64,000 nucleotides of DNA from Macrostomum hystrix (Eukaryota > Platyhelminthes > Macrostomidae). The notes under the pieces are model-generated. The model did no database searches. It was not told the DNA's origin and saw only the letters and a program-made list of their open reading frames with translations. This document shows, one piece after another, positions 20,838 through 31,450 of the stretch. A program made the position numbers and the translations under genes. Location of the stretch: the NCBI GenBank assembly GCA_950097015.1, contig CATNEN010000008.1:2728001-2792000 (forward strand), written 5' to 3'. Within the stretch, counting starts at the first letter, position 1, and each line of letters starts with the position of its first letter.

Positions 20838-23800
20838 ATGAAGCATATTAATTCAACTATTTTGCTGGCCCTGGTATTGTCTATGGGCTTGGTTGCTCAG
20901 ACTGCAGCATCTGTTGGTGGCGCCTCTGGTAATGTGCACAATGCTGAGGTTGAAGACAATGAGTTTGCCGAATTCGAGGATCCAGATGAGCCGCCACCAA
21001 TTGGGCAGGTTAGTTGCTAGAATTGCTTTCTATTAAAATTTGCAGTCCCAGCTGTAAGACTGGTAAGTGTCTTATGTCATAAAGGGCTTGACAAATTCAT
21101 GAGGAAAGTTGAGGTTGAGGAGGTTGGAGCTTTCGACTCCTAACCAAGAGGTCTGAGGTTCGAACCTATCTTTATGGAGACTGGAGACAGTTCTTGTCCT
21201 TACTAAGTAAGACACGTGCTTAATTCCATAATACTATCTGTTAATCTAGCTGAGGAGCGACTGTCAGCAAACAATAGGAATATTTTAATTGCATGCCAAG
21301 CCCCAAATCCCTTTCTCCCTGCTTTCTTTTCTCTTCAAGGACAGATTAATGTGGCCTTAAGCTTATTTGAGCTGTGAGAGAGTGAGAGAGCTTTAAGTGA
21401 GAGAGTCAGACACTGTCCATGGACTGTACAGTGATACGCAGCCTTTGAATCTGAAGTGCTTCAGTAAGACAGTAGTTAAAGTCGCCATGTCATTCAATTG
21501 CACAAAGCATGCATACTAAGTATTTCTCATTGTGTCAAACCGCAGGAGGCCCCAGCTAAGTCACAGCAGCAGCAGTCGGAGGCTCAAACTCCGGCTGGTT
21601 CTCCATCATCGGCACCCGAGCAGCCTGCAGGTGCTCAGGGCCAGCAGCAGCCGGTGGGTTCGGCGCCGCTCACCTCCGAGGACGACGACGCGGCCAGCGT
21701 GAAATCGGCCGACGAGGACGAAGACTCGGCCAGCTACTTTGAGGATCGCGACGAGTTCGAAGGCTTCGGCGAGAAATCGAGCTCCGGCGGCGCTTCGCCT
21801 GGTGGTGACAAGAAGCCGGACTTGGAGATTGCTAAGATCCCGGTGCCGCTCACTACCAATTGGGATTCCTATTATCTGGAGCTTATCACGCTGACTGGCC
21901 TGGCTGTGTACTTCCTGAATTTTATTGTTGGCAAATCCAAGAATGCCAAGTTAGCCAATGCCTGGTTTGCAGCGCATAAGGCAAGTTACATTCTTCTTTT
22001 TCCTATTCCTATATTTTGATATCGAAATCGAATCTCTGATCTAAACTTCTCAGTCATTTCATCTACGATCATCTGATCCCTTCTTATCAATCCTTCATCT
22101 ACGATCATCTGATCCCTACTTCTCAATCCCTTCATCTATGATCATCTGATCCCTACTTCTCAATCCCTTCATCTAAGATCATCTGATCCCTGCTTCTCAA
22201 TCCCTTCATCTACGATCATCTGATCCCTGCTTCTCAATCCCTTCATCTAAGATCATCTGATCCCTGCTTCTCAATCCCTTCATCTACGATCATCTGATCC
22301 CTGCTTCTCAATCCCTTAATCTACGATCATCTGATCCCTACTTCTCAATCCCTTCATCTAAGATCATCTGATCCCTTCTTCTCAATCCCTTCATCTACGA
22401 TCATCTGATCCCTGCTTCTCAATCCCTTCATCTACGATCATCTGATCCCTACTTATCAATATTTTTATCCCCAATCTCTTAATCGCGGATGCGCATCCTC
22501 AAATCCCTTCATATCCGATAAATCATCCAACAACTATTTATCTCACCTGCGCAGGACTACCTTGAGTCCGAGTTTCACATTGTTGGCGACGACGGCAAGA
22601 GCAAAGAGGTGGCCAGCATCGGCCTCATGCGAGACTCGGAGCACACCTACAGCCTGTGGTGCACCGGGCGGCAGCACGTTGACGGCATGTTCGTTGAGCT
22701 GCGCTTTGTCAAGCGTCAGGATCTGGTGTCGCTGGTTGCTAAGCTGTTTCGACCGTCCAACGATCAGCTGCTAGTGAAGCTGGTGCTTGACGACTCCTCG
22801 GATTGGGAGAACTTCGTGCTTGCTGTTGTTCAAAGGCGCCGCTCTGGACAGGTGCGTGTCTTCTTGCCTTATCCAGCAGCTCATCAACTCAGCCAGCAAA
22901 TTGTCAAAAAAATCCGATTTTTCTTTACTTGCTACCATAGTAAGTAGTACAGTTAGGACATGCAAATCCGCCCTGCTTTTTCAACCAATAAACAGCTGAT
23001 CCGCGACCACGCCGATCTGGCCCAGTTCTGCAGCGATCGGCGCAGCCAGCTGGATGGCAAAGCCTTCAGCCTGCCGGACAGCCTGACGGTCTTAGCCGAG
23101 GACGCCGAGGTCACCGAAGCCGTGCTAGATCGGCGCGTTGCCAGCGTGCTCAGCCAGTTTGAGCAGTGCCTGGACTATCTTATTGTGTCCGACATGTACA
23201 GCGGACCGCGCGCTCAACAGGATGATTCAGCTAGCGGTGGCGGCGCTGGTGGCAGTGCCGGTTCTTCAAAACCTAATGAGAGCCAGAGAGCTATTGTTCT
23301 GTCTGTAAGTGCTCGATTTGGGATTGGAGATTGGGAGGATTGAACATATTTTAGAGGAGGATTGAAACTATTTTAGAGGAGGATTGAAACTATTTTCGAG
23401 GAGGAATTGATAATCCTTCATAGAGGAATTGATAATCCTTCATAAAGGAATTGATAATCCTTCATAGAGGAATTTCAGATAATCCTTCATAGAGAAATTG
23501 ATAATTCTTCGGAGGGACGAATAATAATCCTTCGGAGGCAGGATTGAAAATCCTTCTGAGGGAGGATTGAAAATCCTTCGGAGGCAGGATTGAAAATCCT
23601 TCGGAGGGAGGATTGAAAATCCTTCGGAGGGAGGATTGAAAATCCTTAGGAGGGAGTATTAATATAATTATTCAGATAGGGAATTAATAATCCTTCGGAG
23701 GCAGGATTGAAAATCCTTCGGAGGGAGGATTGAAAATCCTTGGGAGGGTGGATTGAAAATCCTTTGGAGGGAGTATTAATATAATTATTCAGATAGGGAA

Positions 23801-24496
23801 TTAATAATCCTTCGGAGGCAGGATTGAAAATCCTTCGGAGGGAGGATTGAAAATCCTTCGGAGGGAGGATTGAAAATCCTTAGGAGGGAGTATTAATATA
23901 ATTATTCAGATAGGGAATTAATAATCCTTCGGAGGCAGGATTGAAAAGCCTTCGGAGGGAGGATTGAAAATCCTTGGGAGGGTGGATTGAAAATCCTTTG
24001 GAGGGAGTATTAATATAATTATTCAGATAGGGAATTAATAATCCTTCGGAGGATTTGGGATTTAAGACTAGGGATTTTCCAAAGCCAATTTTGATCCTTA
24101 AATATTATCCTTCGATATTTATCCCAGCTGCGCATCGGCCGTAGAACTGGCGCCACAGCCAGCACCTCCACAGACGAAATGGAGTCTCTGCTGCCCCTGA
24201 CGAAGATGCTCATCTACCTGGTTGACCGGTGTCGCAAGGCCCGCCTAAGCAAGGAGGCCCGCGCCAGAGCCGAGAAGCGGCGCGCCAAGGCGGCCGAGGT
24301 GGCCCAGAAGCTGGCCCACAGTCAGCGCCAGGAGGCCGCCCAGCTGAGGCGCGAGGAGAAGCGCAAGGCCGAGAAGGAGCGCCTGCTGCTGGAGGAGGAC
24401 CCGGATCGGGCCAGGAAGCTGGAGGATCGCGAGGCCAAACGGGAAGCGAAGCGGAAAGCGCCTAAGATGAAGATGCTCAAGGTGAAAGGCATGTGA
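20838..24496 (+). CDS. CCDC47: CCDC47, ER membrane PAT-complex subunit (five exons)
   Basis: CCDC47 is an ER membrane protein that partners Asterix in the PAT complex, helping multipass proteins insert at the translocon. Exons: 20838-21008, 21546-21980, 22555-22851, 22996-23304, 24128-24496. All joins keep frame and give 526 residues (human 483). It has a signal peptide (ILLALVLSMGLVAQTAA), then an acidic luminal segment (NEFAEFEDPDE, TSEDDDAASV, DEDEDSASYFEDRDEFEGF) with Gln/Ser-rich filler. One membrane span covers about 166-186 (LELITLTGLAVYFLNFIVGK). The cytosolic domain includes HIVGDDGKSKE, LRFVKRQDL and LPDSLTVLAED. The basic coiled-coil tail contains HSQRQEAAQLRREEKRKAEK and ends KVKGM. 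The exon 2 donor is AAG|GCAAGT, a GC-AG intron. Introns 2 and 4 are minisatellites and intron 1 carries a SINE-like sequence. Confidence 0.96.
21100..21465 (+). mobile_element. tRNA-like SINE remnant in CCDC47 intron 1
   Basis: TTGGAGCTTTCGACTCCTAA is followed by GAGGTCTGAGGTTCGAACCT, a perfect box B. Then come CCTTACTAAGTAAGACACGTG and, at 21416-21447, CCATGGACTGTACAGTGATA, which resembles the SINE B body (CCATGGACTGAACAGCCGTA). It may be a third family or a diverged relative of family B. Confidence 0.55.
22040..22480. repeat. minisatellite, 37-bp unit, CCDC47 intron 2
   Basis: About 12 units of 37 bp with CTTCATCTACGATCATCTGA followed by TCCCTGCTTCTCAATCC. Variants alternate TACGATC/TAAGATC and GCTTC/ACTTC. 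The array fills the middle of the GC-AG intron. Confidence 0.93.
23345..24060. repeat. minisatellite, 23-bp unit with 117-bp higher-order repeat, CCDC47 intron 4
   Basis: The basic unit is GGAGGGAGGATTGAAAATCC plus TTC (23 bp), with a small dyad GGATT/AATCC. From about 23665 four higher-order copies can be aligned: the landmark TTCAGATAGGGAATTAATAA recurs at 23671, 23788, 23905 and 24022, exactly 117 bp apart. The array ends about 65 bases before exon 5. Confidence 0.93.
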
Positions 24497-24669
24497 GAGG
24501 CTATCAATCGTTTGGATCGGAATCCTTTTAGCTTGAGGCGATGCGTTTTCCTATCTTGAGATTAATTTTCGGATCAACTTAAGTCATTATGAATACTTAC
24601 CATCCTATGCAGCATGTTCAGAAGTCGTCAACTCGCTTAATGTGAAAAATCCTAAAATGGGGTTTTAGG

Positions 24670-25905
24670 TTTCCCATTCAAAAAGCAATCGTATCGCCTC
24701 TAGAAAAATCCCCTAATCTGAAATTCCGATTTCCCAATACGGGGAGCAATGCATTCTGATTGAAGATATCGCATAAAAATAATCTCCAATTTCCTATTAC
24801 AAAATGACCTCTGGATCTTTGAAAATATCCCAAAACAGGAATCTTCAATGTCCCATTGCAGAAAGCTCTCCCACTGAAAATATCCCAAAATGGGAATCCT
24901 CAATTTCCCATGGCAGAAAGCTCTCCCACTGAAATTATCCCAAAACAGGAATCCTCAATTTCCCATTGCAGAAAGCTCTCCCACTGAAATTATCCCAAAA
25001 CAGGAATCCTCAATTTCCCATTGCAGAAAGCTCTCCCACTGAAATTATCCCAAAACAGGAATCCTCAATTTCCCATGGCAGAAAGCTCTCCCACTGAAAG
25101 TGTCCCAAAATGGGAATCCTCAATTTCCCATGGCAAAATGCTCTCCCATTGAAAATATCCCAAAATGGGATCCTCAATTTCCCATTGCAGAATGCTCTCC
25201 CACTGAAAATATCCCAAAATGGGAATCCTCAATTTCCCATGGCAGAAAGCTCTCCCACTAAAACTATCCCAAAATGGGAATCCTCAATTTCCCATTGCAG
25301 AATGCTCTCCCACTGAAAATATCCCAAAACAGGAATCCTCAATTTCCCATTGCAGAATGCTCTCCCACTGAAAATATCCCAAAATGGGAATCCTCAATTT
25401 CCCATGACAGAAAGCTCTCCCACTGAAAATATCCCAAAATGGGAATCCTCAATTTCCTGTGGCAGAATGCTCTTCCACTGAAAATATCCCAAAACAGGAA
25501 TCCTCAATTTCCCATGGCAGAAAGCTCTCCCACTGAAAATATCCCAAATGGGAATCCTCAATTTTCCATGGCAGAAAGCTCTCCCACTGAAAATATCCCA
25601 AAATTGGAATCCTCAATTTCCCATGGCAGAAAGCTCTCCCACTGAAAATATCCCAAATGGGAATCCTCAATTTTCCATTGCATGATGCTCTCCCACTGAA
25701 AATATCCCAAAATGGGAATCCTCAATTTCCCATGGCAGAAAGCCCTCCCACCGAAAATATACCAACATGGGAATCCTCAATTTTCCATTGCATGATGCTC
25801 TCCCACTGAAAATATCCCAAAATGGGAATCCTCAATTTCCCATTGCAGAAAGCTCTCCCACTGAAAATATCCCAAAATAGGAATCCTCAATTTCCAATTT
25901 CCTAT
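24670..25905. repeat. minisatellite, 55-bp unit, downstream of CCDC47
   Basis: About 20 units of 55 bp, diverged before 24830 and then regular. Each has ATATCCCAAAATGGGAATCC (CCCAAAATGGG is nearly palindromic and CArG-like) and CAATTTCCCATGGCAGAAAG. It starts within about 175 bases of the CCDC47 stop and may be in its 3' UTR or flank. Confidence 0.93.
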
Positions 25906-27135
25906 TTGTATTTGAGAAACAAAAGTTCGAATAACCTAAGCATGAAATGGCGGTACTGATTTACTAGCTCGGTTTCTTAGCCGCGTCATTTTATGTTTCA
26001 CTTGTTTAGTTTATTGTTTTCTTAGTCAAAATTTGTCTGCAGTTGATCAGGTAACATTGTTGACATTTTGTACTCGTCATAATAAGCATCGCTTTTGAAA
26101 AACGTTTAAACAAAATTCTTTGCTTTTTTGGTTTCGAACTTGGGACCTAGCTGATGAGAGTGTGTTCCTGTTCACATCAAGGACCACTAGAAGAAGAAGG
26201 ACGGGACACTTCGTTCTAAAATGTGCTACAAAATTCTCGTAATAAACTTATACTATTATAGATTTGAAAGTGACTGTAAAATTGAGTTAGCCACTTAGAT
26301 AGCTACACTTAGATAAAAGCAAGATTATCATTTTTAGTATAAATGATGATGAAATCATTAGCCGAAAATAATGTGAAATCATTGTGAAAATTTCCGATTT
26401 CGCTAGTGAATTTTCCATGAAAATCAGCCTTTAATACATTTTCCAAGAAACAAAGTGTCCCGTCCTTCTTTTTCTAGTGTTCCTTGGTTCACCTTTATGC
26501 GGAAATTCTTAATTCCCATCAAATAGACTTTTATTTAACGAATAATAAACTATTGTCATAGAGCACTTCCAACTTGTGTTGTAGATTGTATGAATTAATC
26601 AAATTGTAGATTGCTATAATGTACTAGTCTATTTCCATTGCTGCTTTATTTAATTTGCTCTTTTCTCTCCTATTCGTTATTTCTTGCTATGCTTTATTAA
26701 TAGCATAATTAATAATATGGCCGAAATTATACTGTTAAATTATGCCACTGTAGTAGTATATGTAGAACATTTTAGTTATAATTTTATGATTCGGTGTTGT
26801 CTAACCTTCTCTATCTATCAGGCCACTTGATTGGAACTTATTGTCTGCCTGTAACATGTGTCTCCTGCATATTTTACTGCCTTTTTATACAGTAAAATCC
26901 GCTTTAGAGCGTTGAGCAATTAATAAAACCGACTGGTCTGCCAGAAAATATCTGTTGTCTTTATACATCAATGAATCAATGATAAACAAAAGTGTGTATT
27001 CTTATTTTTTCCAGTTTTAATCATTACAAGAATGACATTTAAGCTAAGATAATATCACTTTATTTATGATGTCATGTTATTAGATATTTAGTTGCTAAGA
27101 AGAAAGTCAGTATCTCAGATAAGGATGAATGGTTA
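25906..27135. other. AT-rich intergenic between CCDC47 and SDR
   Basis: No gene seen. It contains the hAT-type MITE described separately. Just before it (about 26125-26177), the minus strand carries a tRNA-like box B (AAGTTCGAAACC) preceded by CACACTCTCATCAGCTAGG, a possible SINE remnant. Confidence 0.5.
26178..26486. mobile_element. 309-bp hAT-type MITE
   Basis: The left end CAAGGACCACTAGAAGAAGA continues AGGACGGGACACTTCG. The right end (26446-26486) is the inverted counterpart, ending TCTAGTGTTCCTTG; the arms are about 40 bp with few mismatches. It is flanked by 8-bp direct repeats GTTCACAT (26170-26177) and GTTCACCT (26487-26494), one mismatch apart. Termini and duplication length match the 53-bp element at 14325, so both belong to one hAT-mobilised family. 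There is no coding capacity. Confidence 0.85.
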
Positions 27136-27139
27136 GATA

Positions 27140-27950
27140 ACAATCCCATTGTGGGATTATTAGTTGGGTAGCAACTAATTCATTCCCAATCCCTTTGTGG
27201 GATTATTAGTTGGGTAGCAACTAATTCATTCCCAATCCCATTGTGGGATTATTAGTTGGGTAGCAACTAATTCATTCCCAATCCCTTTGTGGGATTATTA
27301 GTTGGGTAGCAACTAAGTCATTCCCAATCCCATTGTGGGATTATTAGTTGGGTAGCAACTAATTCATTCCCAATCCCTTTGTGGGATTATTAGTTGGGTA
27401 GCAACTAAGTCATTCCCAATCCCTTTGTGGGATTATTAGTTGGGTAGCAACTAATTCATTCATAATCCCATTGTGGGATTATTGGTTTGGCAGCAACTAA
27501 TTTATTCCAAATCCCATTGTGGGATTATTAGTTGGGTAGCAACTAAGTTATTCCCAATCCCATTGTGGGATTATTGGTTTGGCAGCAACTAATTTATTCC
27601 AAATCCCATTGTGGGATTATTAGTTGGGTAGCAACTAATTCATTCCCAATCCCATTGTGGGATTATTGGTTTGGCAGCAACTAATTTATTCCAAATCCCA
27701 TTGTGGGATTATTAGTTGGGTAGCAACTAATTCATTCCCAATCCCATTGTGGGATTATTGGTTTGGCAGCAACTAATTTATTCCAAATCCCATTGTGGGA
27801 TTATTAGTTGGGTAGCAACTAAGTCATTCCCAATCCCATTGTGGGATTATTGGTTGGGTAGCAACTAATTCATTCCCAATCCCATTGTGGGATTATTAGT
27901 TGGGTAGCAACTAATTCATTCCCAATCCCATTGTGGGATTATTGCTTAGT
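27140..27950. repeat. minisatellite, 46-bp unit, upstream of SDR
   Basis: About 17 units of 46 bp. Each contains the dyad AATCCCATTGTGGGATT and a second dyad AGTTGGGTAGCAACT (or the GGTTTGGCAGCAACT variant). The two unit types partly alternate. The last unit ends about 160 bases before the SDR start codon. TATATAA at about 27971 lies in the gap and could be a TATA element. Confidence 0.93.
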
Positions 27951-28108
27951 GGTTATGTTTCCCATTGTGGTATATAATCAGGTACACTACTCCACTTCAA
28001 ATCCCAGTGTGGAATGTTTTTTTAAATCGTTAATTAATCGCAACTATTTTCCTAATAAGGGAAGAATTTCATGTTTCCACCAACTGGCATGTTTCGATGT
28101 GAAGCGCA

Positions 28109-30771
28109 ATGTCTCCAGTCAGCAAGGTAGCTCTCATCACCGGTGCCTCATCAGGCATTGGCGCAGTCACCGCCCTGACCTTCGCCCGTCACGGCTACAG
28201 CCTCAGCCTGTCTGGCCGCAATCCACAACGCCTTGCCGACACCGCCGATCTGTGTCGCCGCGAGGCAGCCAAAAATAATAAAATTGTTGTCATGGAAACC
28301 GTTGGCGACTTGGCCAAGCCGGATAGCTTGACGGAGCTGGCCCGGGCCACAGAGCAGCGATTTAGTGGCAGGCTGGACGCTTTGATTAATAACGCTGGAA
28401 TTCTAGAGTATGGAAGCCTCGAGAATAGTGAGTTCGTGCTCTTTTGGGCTATTGGATTAACATCATCAGGTTGAGCAGTCCCCATCCCAGATCCTCAGGT
28501 TAAGCAGTCAACATCCCAGATTCTCAGGTTGAGCAGTCACCATCCCAGATCCTCAGGTTGAGCAGTCACGATCCCAGATCCTCAGGTTGAGCAGTCACGA
28601 TCCCAGATCCTCCGGTTGAGCAGTCACCATCCCAGATCCTCAGTTTGAGCATCCCCATCCCAGATTCTCATGTTGAGCAGTCACGATCCCAGATCCTCAG
28701 GTTGAGCAGTCAACATCCCAGATCCTCAGCAGATTAAGCAGTCACCATCCCAGATCCTCAGGTTGAGCAGTCACCATCCCAGATCCTCAGGTTGAGCAGT
28801 CACCATCCCAGATCCTCAGGTTGAGCAGTCACCATCCCAGATTCTCAGTTTGAGCAGTCACCATCCCAGATTCTCAGGTTGAGCAGTCACCATCCCAGAT
28901 TCTCAGTTTGAGCAGTCACCATCCCAGATCTTCAGTTTGAGCAGTCACCATCCCAGATCCTCAGTTTGAGCATCCCCATCCCAGATTCTCATGTTGAGCA
29001 GTCACGATCCCAGATCCTCAGGTTGAGCAGTCAACATCCCAGATCCTCAGATTGAGCAGTCACCATCCCAGATCCTCAGGTTGAGCAGTCACGATCCCAG
29101 ATCCTCCGGTTGAGCAGTCACCATCCCAGATCCTCAGGTTGTGCAGTCACCATCCCAGATTCGCAGTTTGAGCAGTCACCATCCCAGATTCTCAGGTTGA
29201 GCAGTCACCATCCCAGATTCTCAGTTTGAGCAGTCACCATCCCAGATCTTCAGTTTGAGCAGTCACCATCCCAGATCCTCAGTTTGAGCATCCCCATCCC
29301 AGATTCTCATGTTGAGCAGTCACGATCCCAGATCCTCAGGTTGAGCAGTCAACATCCCAGATCCTCAGATTGAGCAGTCACCATCCCAGATCCTCAGGTT
29401 GAGCAGTCACGATCCCAGATCCTCCGGTTGAGCAGTCACCATCCCAGATCCTCAGGTTGTGCAGTCACCATCCCAGATTCGCAGTTTGAGCAGTCACCAT
29501 CCCAGATTCTCAGTTTGAGCAGTCACCATCCCAGATCTTCTGTTTAAGCAGTCACCATCCCAGATCCTCAGGTTGAGCAGTCACGATCCCAGATCCTCCG
29601 GTTGAGCAGTCACGATCCCAGATCCTCAGGTTGAGCAGTCACCATCCCAGATTCGCAGTTTGAGCAGTCACCATCCCAGATCCTCAGTTTGAGCAGTCAC
29701 GATCCCAGATCTTCTGTTTGAGCAGTCACCATCCCAAATCCTCAGGTTGAGCAGTCACCATCCCAGATTCTTAGTTTGAGCAGTCACCATCCCAGATCCT
29801 CAGGTTGAGCAGTCACCATCCCAGATTCTCAGTTTGAGCAGTCACCATCCCAGATCTTCTGTTTGAGCAGTCACCATCCCAGATCCTCAGGTTGAGCACC
29901 CCCATCCCAGATACTCAGGTTGAGCAGTCACCATCCCAGATCCTCCGGTTAAGCAGTCACCATCCCAGATCCTCAGGTTGAGCAGTCACCATCCCAGATT
30001 CTCAGTTTGAGCAGTCGCCATCCCAGATCTTCAGTTTGAGCAGTCACCATCCCAGATCCTCAGGTTGAGCAGTCACCATCCCAAATCCTCAGGTTGAGCA
30101 GTCACCATCCCAGATTCTCAGTTTGAGCAGTCACCATCCCAGATTCTCAGGTTGAGCAGTCACGATCCCATATCCTCCGGTTAAGCAGTCACCATCCCAG
30201 ATCCTCAGGTTGAGCAGTCACAATCCCAGATCCTCAGGTTGAGTAGCAGTCCCTTTGTGGCTTTGTAGCAACCCCGAATTCACACTTATTCTCAGGTAGC
30301 GTCGAACAGCTTGACCGAGTTCTCAATGTCAACTTACGCTCCGTGTATCGGCTAACCCAGCTGTGCCTGCCGATGCTGAAGTCTGTGAAACCCACCGGCT
30401 GCATTGTGAATGTTAGCAGTGTTAACGGCCTGCGAGCTTTTCCCGGATTGCTAGCCTACAATGTGTCCAAAGCTGCTCTGGACCAGTTCACCCGATGCTC
30501 GGCGCTGGAATTAGCTGGCGCCGGTGTGCGCTGCAACTCAGTGAATCCAGGCGTTATTGTCACCGAGTTGCAGAAGACTGGCGGTCTAGACGAGGCTCAG
30601 TATGCCAAATTCCTGGAACGCTGCGCTGAGACGCACGCTCTAGGTCGGCCCGGACAGGCCAGCGAGGTGGCCGAAGCCGTGTTGTTCTTGGCTGATCCGC
30701 AGCGCAGTAGCTTCATCACCGGAGTCACGCTGCCTGTGGATGGCGGCCGTCATGCCATGTGTCCTAGATGA
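28109..30771 (+). CDS. short-chain dehydrogenase/reductase, FabG-like (two exons)
   Basis: This is a classical SDR using NAD(P)H on an unknown carbonyl or alcohol substrate. Exons 28109-28427 and 30296-30771 join in frame (GT-AG, phase 1) to give 264 residues, typical for the family. The cofactor-binding glycine motif TGASSGIG is near residue 12, and the arginine after SLSG suggests NADP(H). NNAG marks the fourth strand, and the catalytic serine is in VNVSSVNG. YNVSK is the active-site Tyr-x-x-x-Lys, followed by NSVNPGVIVT. The end ITGVTLPVDGGRHAMCPR is shared with invertebrate proteins often labelled 3-oxoacyl-ACP-reductase-like. The substrate cannot be told from sequence. The single intron is almost entirely a 29-bp array, and a 46-bp array lies just upstream. 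Confidence 0.95.
28470..30250. repeat. minisatellite, 29-bp unit, SDR intron
   Basis: About 60 units of 29 bp, with GGTTGAGCAGTCACCATCCC followed by AGATCCTCA. A longer period is visible: the variant GAGCATCCCCATCC recurs at 28647, 28968 and 29286, about 319 bp (11 units) apart. Units with ATTCTCAGGT repeat ten bases of the real acceptor at 30288-30297 (ATTCTCAG|GT). Confidence 0.95.
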
Positions 30772-31450
30772 GCGGGAGTTGTGAAATTTCATCGAGTTTT
30801 TTTCTTAGGAATTCCATCTACCTTTTCAGGGGAATCCACTGACCTCGCTGGGGAATTCCACTGACCTTGCTGGGGAATTCTTCTGAGCTTGCTGGAATTT
30901 CAATGATTTTTTTCTAGTGTATACATCGAACTTTTTAGGGGAATTCCACTGACCTTGATAGGGAATTCATTGACACTGTTTTGGTTAAATAATCTAGGGT
31001 AAACTGCCTAAATTGTCTTGGAGTCAAGCCAACTGGGAAATTGCATTGACCTTGGCGAGCTAGCAAAACGCGTGGAATTCTACGGACCTTATTCCAAGAA
31101 AGAGATATATTGTAGCTAGTTCTTATTTTATATCGATCAACGAATTGCCCATCCTATGATGGTTGGTAGAAATATTTGACAACAAGTTTTACAGTTTGTG
31201 AACGTTTTACCTTGGCATATTCTATAATACATGCCTATATATATGAATATATAAGGAAGCCTTTTTAAAGAATTATTAATTAATTTTTTTAGTTCCGTTT
31301 CTTATTCTTCTCAATTTTTTTCTGTTATTTGTGTTGATTGTCTTTGATTTAGAAATTGTTCGCAATCTCAGAAAAAGTGCTTTATCTAATCCAATACTTT
31401 CAGCCATTGTACAGCATCGAATTTTATTATAAAAGCTAACTAACATCATA
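30772..31450. other. SDR 3' flank and FBXO22 5' flank
   Basis: Between 30820 and 30990, GGGGAATTCCACTGACCTTG recurs about six times in degenerate form, a small decayed repeat. Then AT-rich sequence follows. CTTTCAG at about 31397-31403 is acceptor-like, about 50 bases before the FBXO22 start. Confidence 0.5.
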
